Positions 51,354-60,290 of a DNA stretch of 64,000 nt are shown here, piece by piece; positions within the stretch are counted from its first letter, which is position 1, and every line of letters starts with the position of its first letter. The notes beneath the pieces were generated by a model that worked only from the letters and a program-made list of their open reading frames with translations, was not told the DNA's origin and did no database searches. The DNA is from JBDHTQ01 sp039808765. GTDB lineage: Bacteria > Pseudomonadota > Alphaproteobacteria > UBA2400. Location: positions 1-64,000 of the forward strand of contig JBDHTQ010000005.1 in NCBI GenBank assembly GCA_039808765.1. The letters are read 5' to 3'. The translations under genes and the position numbers were made by a program.

Positions 51354-52652
51354 ATGAAGCTGGAAAACCAGTTTTTAGGCCGTTGTAAAGATTGCGTTTT
51401 CTGGAAATCCTTTGAGGATTTGGTCAATGAACGTCTGGAGGGCGGAACATCCCCCACCCAGGCTGATTTGGCGCGGAAAAGTGCACGTGAAGAGCTGTCC
51501 CCCATACACTTGGATGTTCCTAGTGCCGAGGGCCGCGGCTGGTGTCTTGCTGCGGAAGACGGCGCAGCACGGCCGGCTACTCTTTATGCCGTACATATGG
51601 TGGAGCATATCCCTATTCGTCTGATTACGAGCGGGCAGCATGGTTGTCTCAATTTTAAACCGCGTCCATCCCATGCTTTGGAGTGGGATATTCCCGATTT
51701 CACAATGGATGAGAATTTGGGGCGTTGCGCGGGGTGTATGATGTGGTCAAGCGCCACAAACGAGGCACGCGCATTGCATGCGCAAGAAAAATATGTCAAT
51801 GCCTCTGCTGATTATGATGATGCAGAGCGCGAAGCGCAAGCATTGCTCTCGCCCAAACCACTTCCGCCCAAAACAGCTTATCTGCGTGGCTGGTGTAAGG
51901 CGGCGTCGGCTTTCTCACCTTTTCCGAGCGTGTTGTCGGTTGATCCTCTTAGCGGAGCAATTGGCGGTCTCATTACTTCAGGGGATCAGGCTTGTAAGCT
52001 ATACGATCCCATTATGGCGCCTACACGCACCACGCGACCGGGCTGGCGCATGTTTGTCAATCGTAATATCGAACATGTGCTTGGGCCTTCTGCTTCGCTT
52101 AATTCGCTGCTTTTATCGTACATGGCACCAGGCGATCTTCTCGACCCCAACAATCCGCTCTCGCCATTACATGATGAGCATCCGCTTAATCCGGACAATC
52201 CCAATAGTTTGCTTTATAATCCAGTACCGGCTTTTGCCGCCTATGTGCTTAACCCATCCTCAGTGAATACTCTTTCTGATCCGCATGTGCTTGAGCAAAG
52301 CCAGCGTTCAGGGGGGCGGGTAGATGCTAAAATTGATCCCAATAAAATGCCCATCAGTCCCGAGTTTATCGGTGATACCGCTTTGATGAATGATCCGTCA
52401 GCCGCGATTGATGATGCTGAATACCAACGTCGCTTGCAAGAAACGTTGGTACGCGATTTTTCGCGACGAAAATATAAAAATCACGATGATTTTTTTGGTT
52501 CCGTCACGCCTTCTGAACAGCCTATTATGAAAGGTGTTTCGCTGGAAAAAAACTTCCCAAAACATCAATCCTCAACCAACCAGAAACAAAACGTGCCAAA
52601 AGCTCAGCAAAACCGTCGCGGATTTATGGACATGCGCAAAGATGTGCCTTAA
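51354..52652 (+). CDS. Protein with duplicated CxxC...WC...C module, 432 aa
   Basis: I do not recognise the family. The N-terminal ~230 residues are two copies of one module. Copy 1 has GRCKDCVFW, GWCLA and LITSGQHGCLNF. Copy 2 has GRCAGCMMW, GWCKAA and LITSGDQACKLYDP. Each module thus has four cysteines (CxxC, WC, C) in identical order, suggesting a zinc site. The region after ~260 is Asn/Pro-rich (LLDPNNPLSPLHDEHPLNPD), then Ser/Lys/Gln-rich. There is no signal peptide. The ATG at 51354 follows TTGGGGGGTTC, and upstream residues are not family-like. Confidence 0.7.
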   Translation: MKLENQFLGRCKDCVFWKSFEDLVNERLEGGTSPTQADLARKSAREELSPIHLDVPSAEGRGWCLAAEDGAARPATLYAVHMVEHIPIRLITSGQHGCLNFKPRPSHALEWDIPDFTMDENLGRCAGCMMWSSATNEARALHAQEKYVNASADYDDAEREAQALLSPKPLPPKTAYLRGWCKAASAFSPFPSVLSVDPLSGAIGGLITSGDQACKLYDPIMAPTRTTRPGWRMFVNRNIEHVLGPSASLNSLLLSYMAPGDLLDPNNPLSPLHDEHPLNPDNPNSLLYNPVPAFAAYVLNPSSVNTLSDPHVLEQSQRSGGRVDAKIDPNKMPISPEFIGDTALMNDPSAAIDDAEYQRRLQETLVRDFSRRKYKNHDDFFGSVTPSEQPIMKGVSLEKNFPKHQSSTNQKQNVPKAQQNRRGFMDMRKDVP

Positions 52653-52729
52653 CCGAATCCCCCTGTGCTGTTGATATACTTGACGTACTTATGCTTTGTG
52701 AAAAGTATGACAACATATCATCATCTTGC

Positions 52730-52783
52730 GGAGCAGTCGGAGCAGTCGGAGCAGTCGGAGCAGTCGGAGCAGTTGGAGCAGTC
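52730..52783 (+). repeat. 9-bp minisatellite (six copies)
   Basis: Six tandem copies of GGAGCAGTC (the fifth reads GGAGCAGTT), followed by a partial seventh. If read leftwards in one open frame it would encode an Ala-Pro-Thr repeat, but that frame begins inside the neighbouring repeat element and is probably not a gene. The period of three codons would keep any frame during slippage. Confidence 0.9.
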
Positions 52784-52835
52784 GGAGCGCCTATCAAAAA
52801 CTCAGGAAATACGTAAACGCTGAACGTTGCGCGCA

Positions 52836-52935
52836 TTAGAGCGCATCTCCCAAACAATGACGCGCACTGTTTTGTTCTTTTAACGCAAAAACGTTGTCAA
52901 AGATAGTTTCTGCAATCCCACCTTTTTGGATTTTC
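52836..52935 (-). repeat. Diverged copy of the dispersed repeat
   Basis: Read leftwards, AATCC..AAAAGGTGGG-like sequence is followed by CTATCTTTGACAACGTTTTT and GCGTTAAAAG, then AACAAAACAGTGCGCGTC and GAGATGCGCTC. It keeps the order of the dnaB-side unit, including the GCGC-rich second half, with many substitutions. The copy is therefore older than the array copies. Confidence 0.75.
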
Positions 52936-52949
52936 TGTAAACAAAAATC

Positions 52950-53630
52950 CTACTGCTGGGTCGGAACGGTTGTATTGTTTGTGGCTGGCGTATTTGTTGT
53001 GGGGGGCGTAACGCTATTGGTCATCGGTTCGGTGGCGGGGGATGTTGCCAATCCAGGGCTTGTTTGATCAGCGTTCATCGGTTGAGATGAAAGCGGTGAA
53101 ACCGACGGAACAGACAAACCGCCTGTGCCATTACCACCTGTTGCTGGTGCAACAACCGCAGGCGGATTCGCAATATCTGGCGCGGATGCCGGTGCTGGGT
53201 TTGCAGTTGGCGGGCTATCGCTGCTGCGAATGTTCAACGTATAGTTTTTGTTATCGCCCACATCAATTTGGCGGAAGCCTGTGGTGTGATAGTTGCGTTG
53301 TTCGCAGCTTTGAGCACCTGTAATACGGAACTCATTATCATCGCTGGTGCAGAAATTGAAATTGCCGCGCCATTCTACCTTCAATTCATGTGAGATGGCA
53401 TACTGATAGTAAAACTGGCGGTCCAATGGCGTGGAAATAGCAATCTGGCATTGATTGGGCATAATCGTCCACCAACCTTGTGATACCAGATCCTGAGTGG
53501 TCTCAAACGCTACGGCAAAGATAACAGGGGCAGGGGTTTTGTTACAGATTGTAAGATCTGCATGCGCTGGTGACGCAAAAACAAGCAAAGACAAACCAGC
53601 CAAGGTGAACATACCATGTAAACCGCGCAT
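52950..53630 (-). CDS. Secreted DUF1036-type protein with Pro/Thr tail, 226 aa
   Basis: The signal peptide (FTLAGLSLLVFASPAHADLT, cleavage after AHA) is followed by a DUF1036-like domain. It has LTICNKTPAPVIFAVAFE, GWWTIMPNQC and a disulfide-prone pair of cysteines in NFCTSDD and AQSCEQR. From residue ~135 on the chain is Pro/Ala/Thr/Asn-rich and ends in TPATNNTTVPTQQ. DUF1036 proteins are small periplasmic or surface proteins of unknown role. The ATG follows GGAGGGTTAAGG. The Thr/Pro tail suggests an extended linker at the surface. Confidence 0.78.
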   Translation of the reverse strand: MRGLHGMFTLAGLSLLVFASPAHADLTICNKTPAPVIFAVAFETTQDLVSQGWWTIMPNQCQIAISTPLDRQFYYQYAISHELKVEWRGNFNFCTSDDNEFRITGAQSCEQRNYHTTGFRQIDVGDNKNYTLNIRSSDSPPTANPAPASAPDIANPPAVVAPATGGNGTGGLSVPSVSPLSSQPMNADQTSPGLATSPATEPMTNSVTPPTTNTPATNNTTVPTQQ

Positions 53631-53735
53631 CCTTAACCCTCCATCAGAATCTGCTTTAAGTCTACCTCATCGTGTTTTTAGTGGCAATGAGACATAACAG
53701 CATGACTATTTGTCTGTAAAAAAGTTTACAGAACG

Positions 53736-54275
53736 TTACTTTGGTGCCACCATCATGACCATCATTTTTCCTTCAAGACGGGGGGCTTGCTCGACTTTTG
53801 CAAGATCCTCAATCTCCTGATGGGCGCGCATGAGAAGCTGCATCCCGATGTCTTGGTGCGCCACTTCGCGGCCACGAAAGCGCAGGGTGAGCTTGACTTT
53901 GTTGCCTTCGCTTAAAAACGCGCGCACTTGTTTCATCTTGATTTCATAATCATGATCGCCAATTGTGGGACGCAGCTTGATCTCTTTGATATCGATCACT
54001 TTCTGCTTCTTTTTGGCTTCGTTGGCGCGCTTCTGCAGTTCGTACTTGTAGCGACCGGCGTCAAGAATTTTGCAAACAGGTGGCTCAGCGTTGGGCGAAA
54101 CTTCAACGAGGTCTAATCCCGCTTCTTCGGCTAGGCGCAAGCCTTCAAAAAAACCTACGATACCGACCATTTCGCCTTCTTCGTCAATTAATCGAATGGT
54201 GCGTGCTTTAATATCTCGGTTAATCCGCGGGCCATCCTTGCTGACAGCAGGGGCCATAGAACGCGGATTGATCAT
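53736..54275 (-). CDS. infC: Translation initiation factor IF-3
   Basis: IF-3 prevents 30S-50S joining and checks the start codon. The N-terminal domain (RLIDEEGEMVGIVGFFEGLR, then AEEAGLDLVEVSPNAEPPVC) and the C-terminal domain (IKEIKLRPTIGDHDYEIKMK, FRGREVAHQDIG) are complete. The length of 179 aa is normal. The start is the ATG at 54275, with an ATG at 54257 as alternative. It follows thrS, as is common, but rpmI and rplT, the usual next genes, are not downstream. Confidence 0.95.
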   Translation of the reverse strand: MINPRSMAPAVSKDGPRINRDIKARTIRLIDEEGEMVGIVGFFEGLRLAEEAGLDLVEVSPNAEPPVCKILDAGRYKYELQKRANEAKKKQKVIDIKEIKLRPTIGDHDYEIKMKQVRAFLSEGNKVKLTLRFRGREVAHQDIGMQLLMRAHQEIEDLAKVEQAPRLEGKMMVMMVAPK

Positions 54276-54416
54276 TTCTTTAGGGGGAATGGTTTGGGTC
54301 TCCTTATCATCATTTAAAGTGGCCTAAAGACTAGCAAATGTTTGCCCGATGCTCAAGCAAACAATCGCAAGTACGTTAAAGCAGTTTAGTTATGCAAAAA
54401 CATGTTTAAACCTTGG

Positions 54417-56375
54417 TTAAGGGCGCTTGGCCTCGTCTGCTAAGGTTTTGCAGGCATCGACAAGCGAGAGGTTTTGCTGCTCTTCGCTGCCAAGGCGACG
54501 TAAAACAATTGTTTTTGCTTCTTTATCGCGGTTGCCGACGACAGCCAGAACGGGGATCTTTTGCAGGCTTAACTCCCTTATTTTATAGCCTATTTTTTCG
54601 TTCCGGAGGTCTGTTTCGACACGAAGGCCTGCTGCCTTTAAGGCTTGGGCAACCTCTTCTGCATAGCTATTGGCTTCACTGGTCACTGTTGCCACGACCA
54701 CTTGAAGCGGGGCCATCCAAAGTGGAAATTTACCAGCATAATGCTCGATCAAGATGCCAAGAAAACGTTCAAATGTTCCCAAAATAGCACGGTGCAGCAT
54801 CACTGGGTTGTAGCGCTGGCTATCTTCGCCTACATACTCGGCACCCAGTCGTTTGGCCGTGTTAAAATCGAGTTGTAGTGTACCGCATTGCCAGCTACGG
54901 CCAATAGCATCCGTCAGATGAAATTCCACTTTTGGGCCATAAAACGCCCCTTCCCCCGGTAGCTCTTCAAATTCCAAATTCGCTGTTCGCAAAGCGGAGC
55001 GTAAGCCATCCTCGGCTAAATCCCACAGCGCATCGCTGCCCACACGTTTTTCAGGGCCCGGGCGCAGGGCAAGCTTAACGTGGATGTTTTCCGCACAAAA
55101 ACCAAGGTCTTTGTAAACCGAAAGCTGAAGTTTGAAATAGCGCAGTGCCTCGTCCGTGATTTGATCTTCACGGCAAAAAATGTGGGCATCATCTTGCGTA
55201 AAGGCGCGCACGCGCATAATCCCGTGCAACGATCCAGAGGGCTCATTGCGATGGCATGATCCGAATTCGGCCATACGAAGGGGGAGGTCACGATAACTCT
55301 TGAGACCTTGCTTGAAAATTTGGGTATGGGCAGGGCAGCTCATCGGCTTGATCCCCATTTGGCGTGTGCCATTGTCAATCTCAAGCTTGAACATATTGTC
55401 GCCATACACATCCCAGTGGCCAGAGGCTTTAAAGAGTGATGAATCGTAAAGCTGCGGGGTTTTAACTTCCACATATCCATCTTGCTCAAGTCGGTTGCGG
55501 ATAAAGTGCTCTAGCGTGCGGTAAAGTACCCAGCCACGGGGATGCCAATAAACACTACCTGCGGCTTCATCTTGCAGATGAAACAGCTTCATTTCTTTGC
55601 CGAGCTTGCGGTGGTCACGTTTTTCGGCTTCTTCAAGTTGATGCAAATAGGCGTCTAGCTCTTTTTGCTCACGCCAAGCTGTGCCGTAAATGCGTTGCAG
55701 CATGGCATTTTTAGAGTCTCCGCGCCAGTAGGCGCCCGCAACCTTCATCAGTTTAAAAGCCGTGCCGATTTTTCCAACCGAAGGGAGGTGAGGACCCCGG
55801 CATAAATCCAGCCATTGTCCTTGACGGTAAATGGTAATGGTTTGATCTGCGGGGAGGTCCTTGATGATCTCGACCTTATAGGTTTCATTGCGGGCTGAAA
55901 AATAGCTGATCGCCTCTTCTCTTGACCATTCCTCCCGCAAGAATGTGGCATTGCGCTTAACGATTTCACGCATTTTCTCTTCAATTATACTCAGGTCTTC
56001 AGGCGTAAAAGGTGTTGCGCGAGCAAAATCGTAATAGAATCCGTTTTCAATCGTTGGCCCCAAGGTTACCTGAGTTTCAGGGAAAAGTTCCTGTACTGCT
56101 TCAGCCATAAGATGGGCGCAGTCATGGCGAATCAGCTCCAAAGCCAGAGGGCTTTGCTGGGTGATGATTTCTACTGAGCAATCTTGGTCTAACGGGCGGC
56201 TGAGATCTCTCACCTCCTCATTTGCCTTGATTGCAAGGGCTGATTTTGCCAAGCTTGGAGCAATTTTTTGTGCCAGTTCCAAACCCGTCGTTGTCGTTGC
56301 AACTGTCATCATTTTGCCATCTGGCAAGGTTACTGTGATTGATGAACTGTTGCTGACAGATTGAGGCAATGACAC
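54417..56375 (-). CDS. thrS: Threonyl-tRNA synthetase
   Basis: This class II aminoacyl-tRNA synthetase of 652 aa has an N-terminal TGS domain ([14 protein letters not shown]). The editing domain follows with [17 protein letters not shown] (the HxxxH zinc-like motif). In the catalytic core, [20 protein letters not shown] carries the zinc-binding Cys, and [20 protein letters not shown] is motif 2. The C-terminal anticodon domain ends in [15 protein letters not shown]. No T-box or leader is evident upstream. It precedes infC by 141 bp. Confidence 0.97.
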   Translation of the reverse strand: MSLPQSVSNSSSITVTLPDGKMMTVATTTTGLELAQKIAPSLAKSALAIKANEEVRDLSRPLDQDCSVEIITQQSPLALELIRHDCAHLMAEAVQELFPETQVTLGPTIENGFYYDFARATPFTPEDLSIIEEKMREIVKRNATFLREEWSREEAISYFSARNETYKVEIIKDLPADQTITIYRQGQWLDLCRGPHLPSVGKIGTAFKLMKVAGAYWRGDSKNAMLQRIYGTAWREQKELDAYLHQLEEAEKRDHRKLGKEMKLFHLQDEAAGSVYWHPRGWVLYRTLEHFIRNRLEQDGYVEVKTPQLYDSSLFKASGHWDVYGDNMFKLEIDNGTRQMGIKPMSCPAHTQIFKQGLKSYRDLPLRMAEFGSCHRNEPSGSLHGIMRVRAFTQDDAHIFCREDQITDEALRYFKLQLSVYKDLGFCAENIHVKLALRPGPEKRVGSDALWDLAEDGLRSALRTANLEFEELPGEGAFYGPKVEFHLTDAIGRSWQCGTLQLDFNTAKRLGAEYVGEDSQRYNPVMLHRAILGTFERFLGILIEHYAGKFPLWMAPLQVVVATVTSEANSYAEEVAQALKAAGLRVETDLRNEKIGYKIRELSLQKIPVLAVVGNRDKEAKTIVLRRLGSEEQQNLSLVDACKTLADEAKRP

Positions 56376-56487
56376 AATAAACTCCCGTTTTTAAAGCGAA
56401 ATATTGAGTTTATCCTAAGCTTCGCGCGCTTAAAGTCAAGCGAAGAATGGTTTGGTCAGCCTTAAAAAAACAGGCTAATGATTTGAA

Positions 56488-57117
56488 TTAATAGCTGTAG
56501 ATATCTTTGGTGGGTGAACCACCGGATTGCATACAAAGTGCTTTAACTTGCTGTGCGGCATTGATTGTGGCACCGGTGATGAGTTCAACGTCATCATCTG
56601 TAAGCTCAGGGGCTTTGCTAAGATAGTTTCTTATCAATGCTCCTGCTACCTCCACAGAACGAACAGTATTCAATCCAGTTATTATATCACTACAAAGAAA
56701 AGGGGTAGCACCTGTATCAAGTGCTTTTGCGCCTGTACTGTAAATAGGGAAAACAACAATGACTTTTTGGTTGTTAAACTTTGGATTAGCAGAAACACCA
56801 TTGAAAACTTCATAAGCTCCAGCGATAGCTTTGCCATTTTGAGTATACGATGAGCTGTGTGTAAACTGGAACACTCTAGGAATGGTTTCTGTTCTATTCG
56901 GAAGAGTATCAATGCAGATAACTTCTTTTGGTTTATCCCCCACTACAAGATCAAACTTTTCCCGCCTGGGTTTGCTTGGCTCGAGAAAACAGACTTGCTC
57001 ATGACTCCCCGTGAGCAGACGATCCACAGGAAAGTTAGCTAAAACTTCAGCATGAGGCGTGCCCAGCGGGCATACAAGCGCGAAAATGGCTGCAGCTTTT
57101 CTTGCTATAGTAGTCAA
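56488..57117 (-). CDS. Secreted protein of unknown function, ~209 aa
   Basis: A signal peptide (ARKAAAIFALVCPLGTPHAE, cleavage after PHA) and four cysteines in the mature part (QVCFLEP, VICIDTL, PFLCSDI, ALCMQSG) suggest a disulfide-stabilised periplasmic protein. The rest has alternating strands (KFDLVVGDKPKEVICIDTL). TTG at 57117 is preferred as the start because AAGG lies 9 nt upstream. The longer ATG frame at 57180 would begin inside the terminator of the preceding gene. No function is assigned. Confidence 0.6.
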   Translation of the reverse strand: MTTIARKAAAIFALVCPLGTPHAEVLANFPVDRLLTGSHEQVCFLEPSKPRREKFDLVVGDKPKEVICIDTLPNRTETIPRVFQFTHSSSYTQNGKAIAGAYEVFNGVSANPKFNNQKVIVVFPIYSTGAKALDTGATPFLCSDIITGLNTVRSVEVAGALIRNYLSKAPELTDDDVELITGATINAAQQVKALCMQSGGSPTKDIYSY

Positions 57118-57160
57118 TTGAAAAAACCTTTTGCTTAAATTATCTGTGTCTGTGTAACAA

Positions 57161-57189
57161 AAAAAAGGGCTGCACTGCAACCCTTTTTT
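57161..57189 (-). terminator. Terminator of the DsbC/G-like gene
   Basis: AAAAAAGGG (57161-57169) and CCCTTTTTT (57181-57189) form a 9-bp stem around an 11-nt loop. It lies 22 bp after the stop of the leftward gene that ends at 57211. Confidence 0.8.
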
Positions 57190-57210
57190 CCAAAGTTTAT
57201 TACTACAAGA

Positions 57211-58272
57211 TTATCCAATACCTAGCTCTGTGAGCAATGTTTTCAGATTATCCGGCTCACCGATCAGGACTTTGACCTTTGATTGTGTTGCATCACGATA
57301 AATCAGGTAAGGTGTGCCTGGCAACTTCCACCGGAAGAAAAGAGTATTGTTTGCTTTTATTGCATCGCCAATCTGCTCTGAAATGTTGGCCGGTTGAGGG
57401 ATTGTTTGTCCGTTTGCAACTGCAACCCAAGCTGCCGCAGGTGAGGGGCTGCCTAGAACATTTGCCGTAATTGTCGTGTTTTTTGGATCAATGACAGTCA
57501 CAGGAATGACACGAAGATAAAGCTTGTTGCTTTGGGTTAGCGGATAAATGGTACGGAAAAAATTCATACATTCATTGCAGCCGCGATCCATAAAGACAGT
57601 AAGCTGCGGAGCATTGGTGTTTCCAAAGGCAATCCAGCTTGCATTGTTTGTTTCTTGCCAAAGCATTTCGCCGGGGCTTTTTGTATCAGAAGTGGGTTTT
57701 GTGGCCTGCTGCATTGGTTGTGTGGCTGCAGGTTGCGATGCTGCCGCAATGCTTGGGGCTACTGTGGCAGGTGTGGGGGGGGGTGTTGTCGCTTGGCTGG
57801 TTTGTGCCGTTGTGTCGGAAGGTTTGCCAATGAAAGGGGCGGGGTCAAAGCCTGCATCTTTTAAACGGCTGAGTTGCTGAAGGGTCGTGGGGCTGCCGTC
57901 CCCACTGTAGATCATACCATCAATAATTCCTTGATTGTCGGGTGTGATGTAGAGAACTTTTCCGGTTTTATCCTTAGAGAGGAAATATCCATTCAGACCG
58001 TATTCATTCCCGATGTAGCGAACCTCTGTTCCGCCGGGGATAATGTTGCGTAGAGCAGGAATGTCGGCTACATTAATTTGTTGGCCAACTTTAAGTCCAG
58101 TGAGATCAAGCGGGGCTTTTGTTGGGGTTGCCATAGCTGTTGCCGAAGCATTCGGTGATGCCGCAGTGGGGGGGGCTGCGGGTGTTGCTGTGCTCTTCTC
58201 GGCTGCAACAGCTGAACCAACCGATAGCATCAAAAAGAGAGCCGTACCCAGTGCTGTTGTCGATCGAAACAT
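57211..58272 (-). CDS. DsbC/DsbG-like periplasmic thiol oxidoreductase
   Basis: A signal peptide (TALGTALFLMLSVGSAVAAE) is followed by a Pro/Ala/Thr-rich linker, an N-terminal domain (about residues 60-155: GTEVRYIGNEYGLNGYFLSK, then VLYITPDNQGIIDG) like the dimerisation part of DsbC, a Gln/Pro/Thr linker, and a thioredoxin-like domain. The domain has TVFMDRGCNECMNFFRTIYP with active-site CNEC, and the cis-Pro segment in KLPGTPYLIYRD. It may shuffle disulfides of the neighbouring secreted proteins. CNEC is unusual compared with CGYC in DsbC. The length is 353 aa. Confidence 0.75.
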   Translation of the reverse strand: MFRSTTALGTALFLMLSVGSAVAAEKSTATPAAPPTAASPNASATAMATPTKAPLDLTGLKVGQQINVADIPALRNIIPGGTEVRYIGNEYGLNGYFLSKDKTGKVLYITPDNQGIIDGMIYSGDGSPTTLQQLSRLKDAGFDPAPFIGKPSDTTAQTSQATTPPPTPATVAPSIAAASQPAATQPMQQATKPTSDTKSPGEMLWQETNNASWIAFGNTNAPQLTVFMDRGCNECMNFFRTIYPLTQSNKLYLRVIPVTVIDPKNTTITANVLGSPSPAAAWVAVANGQTIPQPANISEQIGDAIKANNTLFFRWKLPGTPYLIYRDATQSKVKVLIGEPDNLKTLLTELGIG

Positions 58273-58385
58273 TTTTCCTACCCCTTGTTCATTGAGAAAA
58301 CTCTGTCTGCATTATGCCTAAGTTTGCCAGACTTTCAAGATAGGGGATTCGTCGCAGGCACGCGCGCCAGTCGTTATCAAACGAA

Positions 58386-58769
58386 TTAGGTTTTGGGGGT
58401 AAAACTTTCCCCACAACCGCAGCGGCCCGCTTCGTTGGGATTGTTAAAAGCGAAAGCTTCACCGAAATCATTTTTTTGGAAATCCAAGGTTGAGCCGATT
58501 AAAAACATTTCAGCTTCGCAGTCGATCAGCAGGCGTGTTTCGCCGCAGGGAATGATGATATCAGAGGGTAAAATGGTCGATGCAAGTTCGTACGTATAGC
58601 TTAGCCCTGCGCAACCTCGTGATTTAAGACTTACCCGCAAACCCACGATTCCCTCTTTGTCTCTTGTCAAGGTTTCAATGCGCTTTTGTGCCGCCTCTGT
58701 AAGCGTTACGGGAGGAGGCAAAGAGCGAGTTTTTCGCAATGGAGGAATTTGAGAATCAGGTGTGGTCAT
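58386..58769 (-). CDS. IscA/SufA-type Fe-S cluster assembly protein
   Basis: This 127-aa A-type carrier is of the HesB/IscA/ErpA family. The three conserved cysteines lie in KSRGCAGLSYTY and the C-terminal GRCGCGESF, with the family motifs TLTEAAQKRI and GSTLDF. A-type carriers deliver [2Fe-2S] or [4Fe-4S] clusters to target enzymes. The N-terminal ~20 residues are extra compared with E. coli IscA. It stands alone here without isc or suf genes and is divergent from rarA. Confidence 0.9.
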   Translation of the reverse strand: MTTPDSQIPPLRKTRSLPPPVTLTEAAQKRIETLTRDKEGIVGLRVSLKSRGCAGLSYTYELASTILPSDIIIPCGETRLLIDCEAEMFLIGSTLDFQKNDFGEAFAFNNPNEAGRCGCGESFTPKT

Positions 58770-58890
58770 GGTCGCATTTTCCAGTTAAACAATTCCGCAG
58801 TCTAGCGAGAAAAAATGCTAAATAACAGTAAATCTTTATGCTCATCCTAAAGGCATTGATTTTGGCTGATTCTTCTGCCATGTTCTCGTT

Positions 58891-60204
58891 ATGTCCAAGA
58901 AATCTGCTCCACTTTTATCCCCTCTACTTCATCAGGACACGGTCGCGCCGCTTGCCGAGGCATTGCGGCCAAAATCGCTGGCTGAAGTCGTGGGACAAGA
59001 TCATGTGCTCGATGCAAACGGTATGATTGGGCAGATGTTGGCTGCGCAACGGTTATCGTCGCTTGTTTTATGGGGGCCGCCCGGTTGTGGCAAAACCACC
59101 ATTGCGCGCTTACTGGCACAGCAAGCGAACGTCTATTTTGAGCCGATTTCTGCTATCTTTAGCGGCGTTGCTGATTTGCGTCGCGTGTTCGACGCTGCAC
59201 GCGAACGGTTGCTGGAAGGACGAAAAACCCTACTGTTCGTTGACGAAATACATCGCTTTAATCGCGCGCAGCAAGACAGCTTTCTCCCGTTCGTAGAGCA
59301 AGGAGTCGTGACGTTGGTGGGGGCGACAACTGAAAATCCATCTTTTGAATTGAATGGTGCGCTGTTATCCCGTTGTCAGGTGGCTGTTTTGAGGCGGTTA
59401 AACGAGGCGGCGCTCGAACAGGTTATAGCCCGGGCGCAATCTTATCTTTCTCGTCCCCTCTTGTTCACCGATGCGGCGCGACAGCAACTCATTGCTATGG
59501 CTGATGGCGATGGGCGTTATCTCTTAAATATGATTGAGCAGTTTACCAATACCGATGAAACCATCACCCCCGAACTTCTGGCGCAGCGTTTACAAAAACG
59601 CATGCCACTTTACGATAAAGCCCAAGAAGGGCATTACAACTTAATTTCAGCGTTGCACAAGTCTATGCGGGGTTCTGATGTGGATGCTGCGCTTTACTGG
59701 TATGCGCGCATGCTGGCAGGGGGGGAAGACCCGCGTTACATTGCGCGTCGATTAATACGTTTTGCCAGTGAGGATATTGGTTTGGCTGATCCGCAGGCTT
59801 TGGTGCAAACGCTATCGGCGCTTGAGGCTTACGAGCGGCTAGGCTCGCCCGAAGGTGAGCTTAATATCGCCCAGGCTGTCATTTTTTTGGCGACGGCGCC
59901 CAAATCAAATGCCACGTATACGGCCTTTAAAACCGCCCAGGCGGCAGCACAACAAACGGGATCCCTTATGCCGCCAGCCCATATTTTAAACGCGCCGACA
60001 AAATTTATGAAAGACATCGGTTATGGCAAAGGCTATGCCTATGATCATGATACGGTTGAAGGGTTTTCTGGACAAAATTACTTCCCTGATGGTTTAAAGC
60101 GTCAGCAGTTTTATCAGCCCGTCGAGCGGGGATTCGAACGCGATATCCAAAAGCGGCTTGACTATTGGGCGCGATTACGTAGCGAGAAGAGCCCTTCAGG
60201 ATAA
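58891..60204 (+). CDS. rarA: Replication-associated recombination protein RarA (MgsA)
   Basis: This 437-aa AAA+ ATPase is related to clamp loaders and acts at stalled forks. Motifs are LAEALRPKSLAEVVGQDHVL, Walker A WGPPGCGKTT, Walker B LLFVDEIHRFNRAQQD, sensor 1 VGATTENPSFELN and the C-terminal tetramerisation region (KSMRGSDVDAALYWYARML, then GGEDPRYIARRL). The ATG is at 58891. It is divergent from the IscA-type gene. Confidence 0.95.
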   Translation: MSKKSAPLLSPLLHQDTVAPLAEALRPKSLAEVVGQDHVLDANGMIGQMLAAQRLSSLVLWGPPGCGKTTIARLLAQQANVYFEPISAIFSGVADLRRVFDAARERLLEGRKTLLFVDEIHRFNRAQQDSFLPFVEQGVVTLVGATTENPSFELNGALLSRCQVAVLRRLNEAALEQVIARAQSYLSRPLLFTDAARQQLIAMADGDGRYLLNMIEQFTNTDETITPELLAQRLQKRMPLYDKAQEGHYNLISALHKSMRGSDVDAALYWYARMLAGGEDPRYIARRLIRFASEDIGLADPQALVQTLSALEAYERLGSPEGELNIAQAVIFLATAPKSNATYTAFKTAQAAAQQTGSLMPPAHILNAPTKFMKDIGYGKGYAYDHDTVEGFSGQNYFPDGLKRQQFYQPVERGFERDIQKRLDYWARLRSEKSPSG

Positions 60205-60290
60205 TTGTGGATTGTTTTTTATGCCGCTTGCATTTAAAAGCTGGCGCAGTCAAATATTTGCAAGTGTATCACTGTTGCTTTGAAATTGTC

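Noticed and set aside
52624..52857. Leftward 77-codon frame encoding an Ala-Pro-Thr repeat
   Set aside because: It begins inside the diverged repeat copy, overlaps the 3' end of the 432-aa gene and is dominated by the minisatellite. It has no ribosome site.
53713..53732. Terminator between infC and the DUF1036 gene (TCTGTAAA/TTTACAGA)
   Set aside because: The AT-rich stem with a 4-nt loop has no T-run in the transcription direction, so it is too weak to call.
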